In this document: piece by piece, positions 1-9,581 of the stretch
How positions within the stretch are numbered: position 1 is the stretch's first letter
How the letters are laid out: every line of letters begins with the position of its first letter
Source: Bacillota bacterium
GTDB lineage: Bacteria > Bacillota > UBA4882 > UBA8346
DNA length: 64,000 bases
Reading direction: 5' to 3'
Assembly (NCBI GenBank): GCA_023429995.1
Contig: JAEZCE010000047.1
Span: 109,795 to 173,794 of the forward strand
Notes under the pieces: generated by a model
Databases searched by the model: none
What the model saw: only the letters and a program-made list of their open reading frames with translations
What the model was told of the DNA's origin: nothing
Program-made: the position numbers and the translations under genes

Positions 1-790
1 TGAACAGAAAAATCAGGCAAGATAGAAAGAAAAACACCTTTTTGGCAAGACCGATCTGCTTGGAGTTCAATGAAAGATAAATGATTGTTCCTAAAAAGCA
101 GATTACAGCCGATATTCCAAGCACATCAGAGGCATCGTAACCAAAAATCCCTCCGACATAATCATTGAGCGTCCTGTCCATATAGGCATTTCCGACCCAT
201 AATTGGGGAACCGCTATTTTTTTCCGTACGACGATAAAAACGTATTGATATAACACCAGCGGAATTTGAAACACTAAAGTGAAATAACAAATTTTTAAGA
301 TTTTCCAGAGATAGTCGAAACGTAAATCCGAAAATATAATGATCAGGAGAATAAAACGTAAAAATAATCTTTCATGGGTCATAAGGCCCATGATATCCAA
401 ATGGTTAATGAATGCGACCGCAATCGTAAAACCAAAGAACAGCACTGAGAAAAATAAAAAGAATCTTCTAAAGGCCAAGGGTAAATCGATTCTTTTTTTA
501 TTCATCACCCATTTGACCAATAGTATCAGGATTGCGAGATCCTCTATGTAATTCAACTGATTGGGAACGGAAAACATGGAAATTAAAAAACCAAAAAACA
601 AATTCTTGACCAGAATGAGGTATACGCCGAAACTATCATCAATCCAAATAAGCGCCGCAACCAAAACCGCCAAAGTTAAAAAACAAAGTATCGGCTTATT
701 CACTAATAATCCCGCGCTTAAAAAACATATTTGGATGGCGACACAGGATATAACCCATGGTTTAGTCTGGAGGATTTTTTGGATAGACAT
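1..790 (-). CDS. O-antigen/exopolysaccharide polymerase-like membrane protein (3' end outside window)
   Basis: An open frame runs from an ATG at 790 (MSIQKILQTKP) to the left edge with no stop, so at least 263 residues are present and the C-terminus is missing. A purine-rich AGAAAGAAG stretch precedes the ATG. The product is strongly hydrophobic, with repeated 18-22 residue membrane segments separated by short basic loops, as in Wzy polymerases and WaaL/RfaL ligases; these families have little sequence conservation. It is the last visible gene of the exopolysaccharide unit, 66 bp after the pyruvyl transferase. The inferred role is polymerising or ligating lipid-linked repeat units on the outer face of the cytoplasmic membrane. 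The defining periplasmic loop lies outside the window, so polymerase versus ligase is undecided. Confidence 0.6.
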   Translation of the reverse strand, partial: MSIQKILQTKPWVISCVAIQICFLSAGLLVNKPILCFLTLAVLVAALIWIDDSFGVYLILVKNLFFGFLISMFSVPNQLNYIEDLAILILLVKWVMNKKRIDLPLAFRRFFLFFSVLFFGFTIAVAFINHLDIMGLMTHERLFLRFILLIIIFSDLRFDYLWKILKICYFTLVFQIPLVLYQYVFIVVRKKIAVPQLWVGNAYMDRTLNDYVGGIFGYDASDVLGISAVICFLGTIIYLSLNSKQIGLAKKVFFFLSCLIFLF

Positions 791-856
791 TGGATTCTTC
801 TTTCTGCTTTATTTGAACTTCGCTCCGGCTGGTTTATATACGACTACGCTTTTGGG

Positions 857-2178
857 TTACTTGCCGGATCCAAGTTGAAGTAAAAAAGAGCACAAATGGT
901 CAATCTCTTTTTTGATTTTCTCTTGGAGATCCGCCAAATTCCTCGTTATCGAAAAACAGGTGTTTCCGTAGGAGTGAAAAAGTTCTTGAATAAGAGCGAT
1001 AATTTTACGACTCACCTCATGATTTTCCCAATATTTTGCCCCTGCGCATTCTAGGAGCAAGCCTTCCATCGCTAGCCCTTTGCCGATTACGCCGGAATAT
1101 TTGATGCTATACGATAAACATATTGCCGGTTTGCCCATCTGGAACGTGGAAATCGCCGCGTGCATTCTACCCGTAATCGTAAAGCGACCGCTTCCGAGAA
1201 TAATCCGCAGTTGATAAGGGAGTAAAGGTTCCAAAACGCAAACCGCTTTCTTTTGAACTGTCCCTTCTAAACTCGAATATATTTTTTGGATAATCATCCG
1301 GTCGTCGGTTTTATCGTTTTGCAGCACGTGCGCTAAAAGAACGAGTTTAAGATTCTTGGTTTCTTGAAAACCTGCTAAAAAATTGATAATCTCAACGTAG
1401 TTTTCAATATATTTCTGTTCATTATGGGTATAGGCTTGCGTCAACCCGGAGGGTACAACGGAAATGTATTGATTCTCCACGAGCGGGTATTGAGTGAAAA
1501 TAAAACTCTTTTCATCCGCGTTGTCCTGAAACGGCAAGTTTAAAAAGGCTAAATCGCCTGATAAAGTAACTTGTCTCAATTCAAGCGCCTCTTTGACATA
1601 ATGAAAGTTGATTTCATCCCGAATGGAAAGATAGCTTTCCTTCAAAAACCAGCGAATCATCGGCCTTACTGCCGTAGGAAAAGGTCCGATGGTTTGCCCA
1701 AGGAGAACGGTGGGGATTTTTTTCGAATAAAGCTTAATTTCCAATAAATTTTTAAAAAGCTGGAAATACCCGTAATACGGTGAAAAATCGTCCCCGCCCA
1801 AGGCGATGAATACTTGGCAATTTTCCTTCTTTAGCTTCTTTTGGATGGAAAAATAGTACCCAGGCAATTCTGAAATATTGCCCATGAACCAAATGGGTTT
1901 ATAAATCAACTTGATGATTCGATATAGGGATGGATTGATTTTGATTTTTTTTTTAAGGGGCAATAAGAACTTTTTCCCTCGGCAACGCCGGATATTGCAA
2001 AACACGATAGGGAATTCCTGATTCTTTGGATATTGTTTTCTCCCCGGGCATCGGTAAAAAACATAACCTCCCCGGTTTTATTTAGATTTTGACCGATATA
2101 CTCAATCGTATTGACCGCCATCATCAGTGAACCGTTATTATAAGTATCTTTAATATGACCGATTCGTATTTTCATCAT
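857..2178 (-). pseudogene. polysaccharide pyruvyl transferase, reading frame broken at an A10 tract
   Basis: Two overlapping frames together make one protein of about 440 residues. The first (2178 down, MMKIRIGHIKDTYNNGS, good SD GGAGGG) gives the N-terminus typical of CsaB/WcaK pyruvyl transferases. The second (to 857) holds the rest, including a GQTIGPF motif, SIRDE, and the GRMHAAI and CLSYSIKYSG segments that mark the family. The frames meet around a run of ten A on the coding strand (1945-1954). Adding one A, or a -1 ribosomal slip, joins them. The enzyme would transfer pyruvate from PEP to a sugar of the repeat unit. It may be a true frameshift mutation, a sequencing error, or a slippage-switched gene. 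Confidence 0.72.
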
Positions 2179-2201
2179 TTACCCTCCTCAACCGGCAATG
2201 A

Positions 2202-3335
2202 TTATCCCGGTTTTCCACTGATTTTTTTGAGTATTCCTGAGATACTTCGCTTTTTTAACATGGGAGTATGGTATCTTTTAAGGATCATTTGAAAGTCGTT
2301 ATTTTTTAGTTCGTTTAAAAACTGCTCATAGATGGGGGGCTTTTGAAAATCAACATTTGTTTCAAATTTCCGGTCTGCTATTTTTTCTTTAAAACCCGCT
2401 ACTTCATTAAATACTTTCGTTCCCCTTTCATTTAAAGGGATTGCAATGGACACCCCAACCTTGTCGTCTTGAAATTGAAGCCCCCAGAAATCACCCATTC
2501 GGATGTCCGCAGCGCTCATGTTCCGGTAATTACAGGAATAACAGGCATTACGAAAACAAAAATTCTTCAAATACAGGTACATATAGGGATCGATTTGATG
2601 GAATTGACTATAAAAGCCTTTTTCGCCTATTGCCCGCACTCTGAATTCATGCCAGGACTCAAAATTATTTCGAAATTCATAATGAATTAAAAGACCGATT
2701 TTTCTTTCAATATCACGGATATATTTCCACCATAACAAGTAAGAAGGAACACCATGACAAAAAAAATCAACCAAAACGAACTGATTGCTCGCGCCTTTTT
2801 CATCAATGACTTTACGGAGTCCGGCAATCTGGCATGGAGTTCCTACAATCACATATTTACTCCCGGTACCCCGATTCCAAATTTTAGACAACACGTCCGA
2901 CATATCGCTTTGGATATACTTGGAACCAATGGTATTAAATATTTCCATAGGATTTTCGCAGATAACATGGTGAATATCTTTAAATCCATTCGCGAAACTC
3001 GCGCCGATGAAAAAATATCCTTTCTGTAAATAGGTAAAGGCCAATGCCAATGAAAATCCTCCCGATGAACACAATAACTTTAAATGATTGGATGGGGCTT
3101 TATAAGAAAAAATCACTTTATCCCGGATATTCTCAAGAACACCCGAATGATTGACAATGCAAAAATTGACGCATCTTCCACAACCATTGCATCGTTCCCG
3201 ACAAACTTGGGGCTCCAGAAATCCGTACTCTGAGATATCCATGGTAATAGCATTTTGCGGACACACGGCTGTACACATACAACACCCGGTACATTGATTT
3301 CGATCCCGCAGTTCTTGAATATTTTTCACAAACAA
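2202..3335 (-). CDS. Coenzyme F420 hydrogenase/dehydrogenase beta-subunit (FrhB) family iron-sulfur protein
   Basis: 377 residues. The N-terminus has two 4Fe-4S ferredoxin motifs (CTGCCMCTAVCP and CNGCGRCVNFC, residues about 16-60), followed by the FrhB N- and C-terminal domains with the conserved GTPCQIAGLR segment near residue 165, a C-H-G motif and a C-x2-C cluster (ACYSCNYR) near residue 270. Such proteins are common in exopolysaccharide loci beside pyruvyl transferases, where the role is unproven; the family suggests flavin- and ferredoxin-linked redox chemistry on a sugar or on its carrier. The start is TTG (3335) or GTG two codons later, with only a weak SD (GGTGA). It lies 23 bp upstream of the pyruvyl transferase in the same operon. 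Confidence 0.8.
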   Translation of the reverse strand: MFVKNIQELRDRNQCTGCCMCTAVCPQNAITMDISEYGFLEPQVCRERCNGCGRCVNFCIVNHSGVLENIRDKVIFSYKAPSNHLKLLCSSGGFSLALAFTYLQKGYFFIGASFANGFKDIHHVICENPMEIFNTIGSKYIQSDMSDVLSKIWNRGTGSKYVIVGTPCQIAGLRKVIDEKGASNQFVLVDFFCHGVPSYLLWWKYIRDIERKIGLLIHYEFRNNFESWHEFRVRAIGEKGFYSQFHQIDPYMYLYLKNFCFRNACYSCNYRNMSAADIRMGDFWGLQFQDDKVGVSIAIPLNERGTKVFNEVAGFKEKIADRKFETNVDFQKPPIYEQFLNELKNNDFQMILKRYHTPMLKKRSISGILKKISGKPG

Positions 3336-3352
3336 TCACCAACTATGCCAAA

Positions 3353-4753
3353 TTATGCAAATCTGTATTTTATCAACTGAAAGCCTTTCCGAATGATATT
3401 CTTATTGAATATTGCAAATAGAACCAAAGAAAATAATACCGTCAAAATCCGGATATAAAAGACATTGGTATAATATAGCCCAATCATACCGATAGAAATA
3501 GTTGACAGCAGCAAAAATTTGGGTATATCGATATGGATCGCAAAATATTTCCTGGTCTGAATAATCCGCCAAACCCACATCGCCAAAAAAGCTATCATCG
3601 TTGATAATCCCGCGCCCTGAATTCCAATATGAGGGACCCCAATCAGGTTGAGCATGATATTTAACAAAGCGCCGAATGCCGAGGACGAAAAGGCCCCTTT
3701 GGTTTCCTTGGCGCATAAATAGCCTGTGCCGTAAAATGAACTAAAGGATAAAAACAACGCGCCAAAGTATAAAAACGGAACATACCGCCAAGCAGAACCG
3801 AAATGCGCGTTTACCCAATAAGACATGAAAAGTCTCGTAAAAGCCAGTACAATAAAAGTCAAGGTAAATTGAAGCGCCATATATTGATTAAACATTTTGG
3901 AAAAGAATTGATCGCGATCAAGCGAATTGTATTCCATGATCGAACTTTCTTGCCATGCCAAATTGAAAATGCTATTGACCATAATAATCATTGCCGGAAA
4001 CTTATTGGCGATTGCATAAATTCCATTTGCAGCCATACCTTCATAATAATTCAGGATATAGCGATCGGACACATTCATCATCCACCAACCCAAAGCATTG
4101 GGGACTAACGGCAGGGAAAAAGAAAGTAATATTTGATCCATTCCAAAATTTTCTTTTTTAAGGGTAATGTATTTCCTGACTTTGATCACAATTTCTAAAT
4201 AGAATAGGGTGAACATGGTGGAAATCATATTGGCAATAATCAAGCCGTCAACCCGCAGAGTAAAAAGACCAATCAGTATGATGTTGCAGATTAGTGTTAA
4301 TCCTGTTGTTATCATCCCCGCAATTGAAAACTCCAGATTTCTTTTTAATCCCCGGCTGATTTGCATCCAGGCCGACGAAATAACCGCCAAATTGAGTTGC
4401 GTTAAAATCAGATATTGAAACTTAAAATTTGTAAAAATAAAAACGAATATGCAAATGAGATTGAAAACGATTAAATTTCTAATGATAATACCCAGTGAGC
4501 GGGAAATCACAGCGTCTTTTTGAGCTTTATCCGTCGCCTCCAATAAATGCCGGTATAAACCGTCAGTAATTTGCAAGGTGATTAAAGGCGAAAGTAACAT
4601 GAAACTGGTAGTGATCAAATCAAAATAACCATAATCATTGACGGAAAGATAAAAAGTATAAAACGGCAAAAGTAAGAAACCTAATATTTTGGAACCAAAA
4701 TCTCCAATACTGTAAATAAGAATATTCTTAATAAACTTTTTTTCTCGATTCAT
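3353..4753 (-). CDS. Wzx-type polysaccharide flippase (MOP superfamily)
   Basis: About 466 residues, with 12-14 predicted membrane segments beginning at KNILIYSIGDFGSKILGF. The amphipathic first helix with a G-x-K pattern, the P-x-Y-T-F-Y-L loop and the paired six-helix halves fit the Wzx/RfbX polysaccharide-transporter branch of the MOP superfamily. It would flip undecaprenyl-linked repeat units to the outer face. The open frame extends upstream to 4861, but the ATG at 4753 (MNREKK) is preferred: it is preceded by GGAAC, begins just before the first membrane segment, and avoids a 76-bp overlap with the upstream gene. The gap to that gene is 32 bp. Confidence 0.85.
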   Translation of the reverse strand: MNREKKFIKNILIYSIGDFGSKILGFLLLPFYTFYLSVNDYGYFDLITTSFMLLSPLITLQITDGLYRHLLEATDKAQKDAVISRSLGIIIRNLIVFNLICIFVFIFTNFKFQYLILTQLNLAVISSAWMQISRGLKRNLEFSIAGMITTGLTLICNIILIGLFTLRVDGLIIANMISTMFTLFYLEIVIKVRKYITLKKENFGMDQILLSFSLPLVPNALGWWMMNVSDRYILNYYEGMAANGIYAIANKFPAMIIMVNSIFNLAWQESSIMEYNSLDRDQFFSKMFNQYMALQFTLTFIVLAFTRLFMSYWVNAHFGSAWRYVPFLYFGALFLSFSSFYGTGYLCAKETKGAFSSSAFGALLNIMLNLIGVPHIGIQGAGLSTMIAFLAMWVWRIIQTRKYFAIHIDIPKFLLLSTISIGMIGLYYTNVFYIRILTVLFSLVLFAIFNKNIIRKGFQLIKYRFA

Positions 4754-4785
4754 ATTTTTGTTCCATATTCCCCGGCCCGATTTTG

Positions 4786-6339
4786 TCAGTATGCCCCTCT
4801 TTTCCCTATTACCGTTCCTACGGTTCGAATGAGCAGTGTGATATCCAACCAGACCGACCAATTTCTCACATACCAGGATTCCAGCACAAGCCGCTCTTCG
4901 AAAGTAATATCATTTCTCCCTCTTACCTGCCATAATCCGGTTATCCCAGGCACAGTCTCTAAAATGGTTTTCTTATAAAACTTCATGCGTTGTTGTTCAT
5001 TGGGCAGATAAGGCCGGGGGCCTACCAAACTCATATCCCCTTTCAATACATTCACAATTTGGGGCAGTTCATCCAGGCTAAATTTACGTAACCATTTGCC
5101 AACTCCTGTGACGCGGGGATCAAAACCGCGAAGTTTTGCATATTCAAGCCATTCCTTCGCTGCTTTTGGTTGACTTGCCAAATATTCCCGCAGTATCTTC
5201 CGTTCATTAACATACATGGTCCGGAATTTATAACACTTAAAATTCCGGCCGTCTTTACCGAGACGTTTCCCTGCATGAACCACAGGACCGGGTGAATCCA
5301 GTTTGATCCATACCGCAATCAAAACCATAACCGGCAAAGCGAACATAAAAAACAGGGTTCCCAGTCCCAAATCAAAAATTCTTTTGATGAGCCGATTGCG
5401 GTAAATCAGCAAATTATTGCAAACACGAAGCATCACTGTTTGCTGGTCAAAATAAAAGTCAGTCTCCAAATTGCTTAAAGGCATTCCCAGCAGATCGGGC
5501 ATAATCGTTACATATTTTACAAAAGGTTGCGCCCAATAGATTAAGGTCAATAAATCTGGGCGTTTCACTTCAGGCAAGGTTATAATGACTTCCGACACAC
5601 CACTGTCGATAATTTTTTGTTTCCAATTTTCAAGTTTTTCCACAGACGGAAACTCTTTGGAATTCCTTGGATCAGGAGCATATTCAATGATATCCGCGAT
5701 TTGATAACCGGTGTTGGGTTCGGCGGCAAAACTTTCTTTTATAACTGCGATTCCATCTTGATTGCCAATAATCACCACCGAGTGATGCCACAAACCGGTA
5801 GCGACCAGCATCCGTTGGGTCAGGTAACGGATACCGATTAAGAAAAGGCAGGAATATAACCATATAAACCCAATAAATAACCGCGACAGCAATTCGGAAA
5901 TACCGATTAAAAAAAGGCTTCCGATTATGCACAGCGTTGCAAAAGTACATGCTTTAATCAGTTTGGCGGCGTTCTCCCAAAAAGGCATTCTACGCTGATA
6001 AAGTCGCTCATAACAGATGACTCCCATAAAGAATAAAGGAATGACCCAAAAAAAATTGGGGGAAATATGACCCAAGAAAAACTTGCCCGCAAACGGCTGC
6101 GATGTTAGAAAAGCCTCTGTTAAAACGGCGCTTTGTAATGCCAACAAGCTCCCATGATAATCAACGGCGATTAAAATACATAGCCCAAGATACTTTCGGA
6201 GGGATTGTTTTAAGTCAGGCCGGGAAATGGATTGAACTTGCGGGATTTCCGAATGATTCAGTCCATTCACAAACCTGTTCATCCCATAATACGAAATCGT
6301 ATTATGATGCCGGAGTGTTTGCAAACTCTTTATAGACAC
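4786..6339 (-). CDS. WbaP-like undecaprenyl-phosphate sugar phosphotransferase
   Basis: 517 residues, the full length of the WbaP/CpsE class. The N-terminal half has four to five membrane helices and a CoA-binding-like linker (VVIIGNQDG near residue 185). The C-terminal bacterial sugar transferase domain (from KRIFDLGLG, about residue 315) carries the family hallmarks: DSPGPV, KCYKFRTMY, LRKFSLDELPQ and GDMSLVGPRP, ending with PGITGLWQVRGR. It transfers a sugar-1-phosphate from a UDP-sugar to undecaprenyl phosphate, the first step of repeat-unit synthesis at the cytoplasmic membrane. The start is GTG with a perfect AGGAGG seven bases upstream. It is the first gene of the second exopolysaccharide transcription unit. 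Confidence 0.9.
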   Translation of the reverse strand: MSIKSLQTLRHHNTISYYGMNRFVNGLNHSEIPQVQSISRPDLKQSLRKYLGLCILIAVDYHGSLLALQSAVLTEAFLTSQPFAGKFFLGHISPNFFWVIPLFFMGVICYERLYQRRMPFWENAAKLIKACTFATLCIIGSLFLIGISELLSRLFIGFIWLYSCLFLIGIRYLTQRMLVATGLWHHSVVIIGNQDGIAVIKESFAAEPNTGYQIADIIEYAPDPRNSKEFPSVEKLENWKQKIIDSGVSEVIITLPEVKRPDLLTLIYWAQPFVKYVTIMPDLLGMPLSNLETDFYFDQQTVMLRVCNNLLIYRNRLIKRIFDLGLGTLFFMFALPVMVLIAVWIKLDSPGPVVHAGKRLGKDGRNFKCYKFRTMYVNERKILREYLASQPKAAKEWLEYAKLRGFDPRVTGVGKWLRKFSLDELPQIVNVLKGDMSLVGPRPYLPNEQQRMKFYKKTILETVPGITGLWQVRGRNDITFEERLVLESWYVRNWSVWLDITLLIRTVGTVIGKRGAY

Positions 6340-6581
6340 CCGAAGTCCTCCTAAAAAGCACGTTAAAGTGCCATTTTAATATCTGAAAAATTATATGTAC
6401 TTTTTATTCATTCCAGAACATAGGATATTGGGGTAGAAAAATTTCTTTTTGTATTACTCATTGTACATATTTTTGTTTCTGATTTGTTGCAACAAAGCAT
6501 TCACCAAAGGGCCAACTTTTTTTGCGGCTTATTTTTGCGTCTGGCGGATTATTCTAAACTCTCCAAAGTCTGCGGCATCAC

Positions 6582-6611
6582 AAAAAATCCCCGGAGCAAA
6601 AGCGCCCGGGA
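6582..6611 (-). terminator. Rho-independent terminator between the two exopolysaccharide units
   Basis: On the minus strand a GC-rich stem (TCCCGG-GC / GC-CCGGGGA, about 6588-6611, loop TTTT) is followed at once by six T (6582-6587). It lies downstream of the beta-propeller gene and about 240 bp upstream of the WbaP start, so it separates the kinase/chain-length unit from the transferase/flippase unit. The space 6340-6580 has no gene and should hold the promoter of the second unit; no clear -35/-10 pair was picked out. Confidence 0.7.
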
Positions 6612-6622
6612 ATTCTGTTTTG

Positions 6623-6753
6623 GGGCTGTCTAAAAAGAAATTCAAAATCAATAAGAAATACAATATATCGCATGCACGCGCACGACTTCATCGAATATGT
6701 TGCTTTCTATAAATTGTATTTCTTTACCGGAATATTTTCTTTTGGGACAGCCC
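6623..6753 (-). mobile_element. MITE-like element with GGGCTGTC ends
   Basis: A 131-bp stretch starts with GGGCTGTC (6623-6630) and ends with its complement GACAGCCC (6746-6753). A second perfect 12-bp inverted pair lies inside (AAGAAATACAAT 6653-6664, ATTGTATTTCTT 6713-6724). The outer ends, extended imperfectly to GGGCTGTCyyAAAAGAAA, resemble the termini of IS1182-like insertion sequences. It has no coding capacity. No target-site duplication is evident. A related end (TTTTGGGACAGGCC) occurs near 57.9 kb. Strand is arbitrary. It could instead be only a long hairpin. Confidence 0.5.
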
Positions 6754-6800
6754 GAACCACCACCTGAAACGAAAATTTTGAATCCCGGTAGTTGAGACCA

Positions 6801-7769
6801 TCACCTTTGAATGCGCCGGGTTTTACCAACCGCTCCAAGGCCATCTACCGCAGCAACCCAAAGATCCTTATCGATTTGAAGCGGATCAATATGATGCATT
6901 CCACTTCTGTTCCAGCCAAAACCGGTCCTCGAGGCGATGAGTTCCTTAGAAACCAATTTTTCTTGATAAGCGGTTTCGGTTAATTCAATGATTTCAAAGG
7001 CCCTCACTTTATTACCATATACGAACCAATCGTCTTGCGCAAAACGAATGATTTTGTCCTCAAAAAAGGTAACTCTTCCACCGGGTCTGGCTATATGTTT
7101 ATTATTCCTGATTAACGGATTTTTAGGGTGCTCCCTCCATGGGCCATATAACTCCTTGGCGAAAAACAGGTTAAGCTGATTATTATGATGGGGGTTCGAA
7201 GCAAACATCCACCATCGATTGGAATGAAAAAAAACAGAAGCATCCACTGCCTCTTTGTCCAGCAATGTGCTTTCATATTTCCATTGGAAAGGAAATTCCA
7301 CCGCTTTATATAAGCGTATGGATTTGGCTTCATAGCTTTCAGGGATCATGTAATACTCATTTTCCCACCTAAAAACATGAGGGTACGATAAATGAAAAGG
7401 TTCGGACAGAATGATCCGCTGAAAGTTCCACTCAAAACCATTTTCACTTGCAGCAAGTCCAATTTCCCCTTTTCGGGTTGAATTATTAAAGACTTCAAAA
7501 AAAAGATACCAGATGGCTCCTTCTTTGATAAGAAAAGGATCCGCTATGAATTGGGCATCCATGCCCCGAATATCCCCGGCCGTAAGAACCGGATTTGTCA
7601 ATTGCGCGGGAGGATTCAATGCTAACGGTGAAATCCCCGTGTAGATTCCGATGGACCATTTTTCTTTTTTAGTTTTGACGGGCCAAATGTATGCAAAAAA
7701 TACAAAACAGCATAAAAAGATCACCGTAAGAAGAATAAAACCTAGCATTAAACTTGATATTATGAGCAT
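6801..7769 (-). CDS. GINT1-N/GH43-like beta-propeller protein, membrane-anchored
   Basis: 322 residues. An N-terminal membrane segment (residues 4-30) is followed by a W-S-I-G-I-Y start, the N-P-V-L-T-A-G-D-I motif, ADPF and repeated blade-like segments (PHVFRWENEYYMIPES, VDASVFFHSNRWWMF). This matches the domain named after the N-terminus of glucosamine inositolphosphorylceramide transferase 1, a five-bladed propeller related to GH43/GH32 folds and often found in bacterial polysaccharide loci. Its activity is not established; sugar transfer or trimming of the polymer is an inference. It is the last gene of the first exopolysaccharide unit, 69 bp after the LCP gene. Confidence 0.65.
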   Translation of the reverse strand: MLIISSLMLGFILLTVIFLCCFVFFAYIWPVKTKKEKWSIGIYTGISPLALNPPAQLTNPVLTAGDIRGMDAQFIADPFLIKEGAIWYLFFEVFNNSTRKGEIGLAASENGFEWNFQRIILSEPFHLSYPHVFRWENEYYMIPESYEAKSIRLYKAVEFPFQWKYESTLLDKEAVDASVFFHSNRWWMFASNPHHNNQLNLFFAKELYGPWREHPKNPLIRNNKHIARPGGRVTFFEDKIIRFAQDDWFVYGNKVRAFEIIELTETAYQEKLVSKELIASRTGFGWNRSGMHHIDPLQIDKDLWVAAVDGLGAVGKTRRIQR

Positions 7770-7838
7770 AATGGGTAATCCACCCTCCTTAACTCCTTGC
7801 TTCCATACCTTCGGGGACTCTTTACAAATTACGCTCTT

Positions 7839-8807
7839 TTATTGAAAATACTTTTGTATCCTCTCAATGCCCTCCAAATCCGGCCTCCAATAAAATACCA
7901 CCGTTTTTGTTAAGGGATCCAAACTGCTTTCGGCCTTTCCTCCGATTTGGTAGTATTTCAGATTATTTTCCGGTACTTGTTTGATTGTCCAGGCCAAACA
8001 AAGCAAATCAAAATCTGTTAAATTGGTATCCAGCACATCATGATGAACCCGAGCAATTAAATCTGGCAATTTGGTCAGATTTGTCAATCGAAATGTCTGT
8101 TTGGCGATGGCCTTGAGGATCATGAATTGATTTCGCTGCCTACCGAAATCGCCATTTCTTAACGAGAAACGTTCCCGGGTCAATTCCAGCACCATATCAC
8201 CATTTAAATGATTATTTCCTGCGGGAAGGATTACTGTTTTTTCGGTAAGCCGGATTGCTTGCGGCAATTCGATATCAAGCCCTCCCAAAGTATCAATGAA
8301 ACTCACATATCCCTTAAAATCGACTTTAATATAATAATCCAATCGGCAATGTAATAAGCCGGCGACGGCATTTAATGTGGCTTGAGTTCCTTGGCGGTTG
8401 CCGCCTTGTTTTTCTCCGATCCAGTGAGTGTGGGTAATTTTTGTATAGCCGATTCCCTTGACTGCTATCCTGGTGTCACGGGGTACACTTACCAGATGAA
8501 TGGAGCGGCTACCGGGGTTGACATTGGCGACCATAATCATATCAGCGCGCGAAGCATGATCATCCCGGGCGTCGATCCCCAGGACCAGTACATTAAAACT
8601 CCGACCGGAAGAGGGTTTTAGCAAATTATCTTCCCCGTTTCCCCAGGAACCGGTTGATTTGAGACGCGGTTTTTCCATTGCCAATGTTGGTAGGTTTCCC
8701 CTGAAAAAACGGGCTATATGGGTGAAAAAGACCTTCTGATTGCTTTCACAATCGATGGCGCTCATAAAAAGCATCAGCACGATAAGGAATGGAATATGTT
8801 TTTTCAT
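7839..8807 (-). CDS. LytR-CpsA-Psr (LCP) family glycopolymer ligase
   Basis: 322 residues with an N-terminal signal-anchor (residues 5-20). The LCP domain starts at FNVLVLGIDARDD (about residue 70) and includes SRADMIMV, SVPRDTRI, the KITHTHW segment and DTLGGLDIELP, with the conserved Arg and Asp residues that bind the pyrophosphate of polyprenyl carriers. LCP enzymes move finished glycopolymer from undecaprenyl pyrophosphate to peptidoglycan or another acceptor outside the membrane. The start ATG has AAAAGGG eight bases upstream. It sits 27 bp downstream of the kinase gene, as in Gram-positive capsule operons. Confidence 0.9.
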   Translation of the reverse strand: MKKHIPFLIVLMLFMSAIDCESNQKVFFTHIARFFRGNLPTLAMEKPRLKSTGSWGNGEDNLLKPSSGRSFNVLVLGIDARDDHASRADMIMVANVNPGSRSIHLVSVPRDTRIAVKGIGYTKITHTHWIGEKQGGNRQGTQATLNAVAGLLHCRLDYYIKVDFKGYVSFIDTLGGLDIELPQAIRLTEKTVILPAGNNHLNGDMVLELTRERFSLRNGDFGRQRNQFMILKAIAKQTFRLTNLTKLPDLIARVHHDVLDTNLTDFDLLCLAWTIKQVPENNLKYYQIGGKAESSLDPLTKTVVFYWRPDLEGIERIQKYFQ

Positions 8808-8834
8808 ATGGATATCCCTTTTGATACCATTTTG

Positions 8835-9530
8835 TTATATCGATCCATGCCGCCGTTTATCTGTCCCATAATAGTAGTAATAATTCGAATATTGTCCCTC
8901 AATCTCCACCCTGTTGAGTATCACTCCCAATAGCTTTCCATTGGCGCGCGCGATGGAATCTTTAGCCTGTCGAACCATTTCCGGTCTTGTAAACCCAGCC
9001 CTGACGACTAAAGCGACTCCTTCTACCCGGGAAGCCAAGACACAAGCATCGGTAACCGCTATAATGGGAGGGGTATCCATCAGAATGAAATCAAAGCAGG
9101 ATTGCAAGTATACCAATAAATCAGCCATCCGAGAGGAAACCAGAAGTTCCGAAGGATTGGATGGAACCGGCCCGCTGGTGAGCACTTGAAGATTTTCGAT
9201 ACCTGTTGACTGTAATAATTCATCAATGGAAGTTCTTTCAACCATATAATTTGTTAGACCTCGCTCTTTAAGGCCAAAAATTCGATGTTGGGTTGGTTTA
9301 CGCAGATCACAATCAACAATGATAACCTTTTTACCGGATTCAGCCAGCACCGCGCCAGTATTTGCAACCACGGTCGATTTCCCTTCCTGAGGTCCGGCGC
9401 TGGTAATAATCAAGGACTGCAGGCTACTATCAATTTTTGAAAATAGAAGATTGGTCCGTAAGGTTCGGAAAGCTTCGGACACCGGAGATAATTTTTGATT
9501 TCTGACGATTAATTGATCTTGAAAGGACAT
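8835..9530 (-). CDS. CpsD/CapB-type bacterial tyrosine kinase
   Basis: 231 residues. Walker A (SAGPQEGKST, about residue 45), Walker A' (VIIVDCDLRKP, about residue 72) and Walker B (FILMDTPP, about residue 150) are all present. The C-terminus is a tyrosine cluster (YSNYYYYYGTDKRR) that these BY-kinases autophosphorylate. As in the low-GC Gram-positive type, the kinase is separate from its membrane activator, encoded immediately upstream. It controls polymer length and export through cycles of phosphorylation. SD GAGG precedes the ATG. Confidence 0.92.
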   Translation of the reverse strand: MSFQDQLIVRNQKLSPVSEAFRTLRTNLLFSKIDSSLQSLIITSAGPQEGKSTVVANTGAVLAESGKKVIIVDCDLRKPTQHRIFGLKERGLTNYMVERTSIDELLQSTGIENLQVLTSGPVPSNPSELLVSSRMADLLVYLQSCFDFILMDTPPIIAVTDACVLASRVEGVALVVRAGFTRPEMVRQAKDSIARANGKLLGVILNRVEIEGQYSNYYYYYGTDKRRHGSI

Positions 9531-9581
9531 TGGAAGACCTCGCTTTAAAAATTTGTAAATTTATAGCATGGTCGATACCTA

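Noticed and set aside
339..878. Two plus-strand open frames at the left edge
   Set aside because: They lie opposite the strongly hydrophobic minus-strand frame that runs off the window and have no ribosome binding sites or recognisable domains.
8718..8933. Small plus-strand frame over the LCP/kinase junction
   Set aside because: It is antisense to two clear genes and has no SD or domain.
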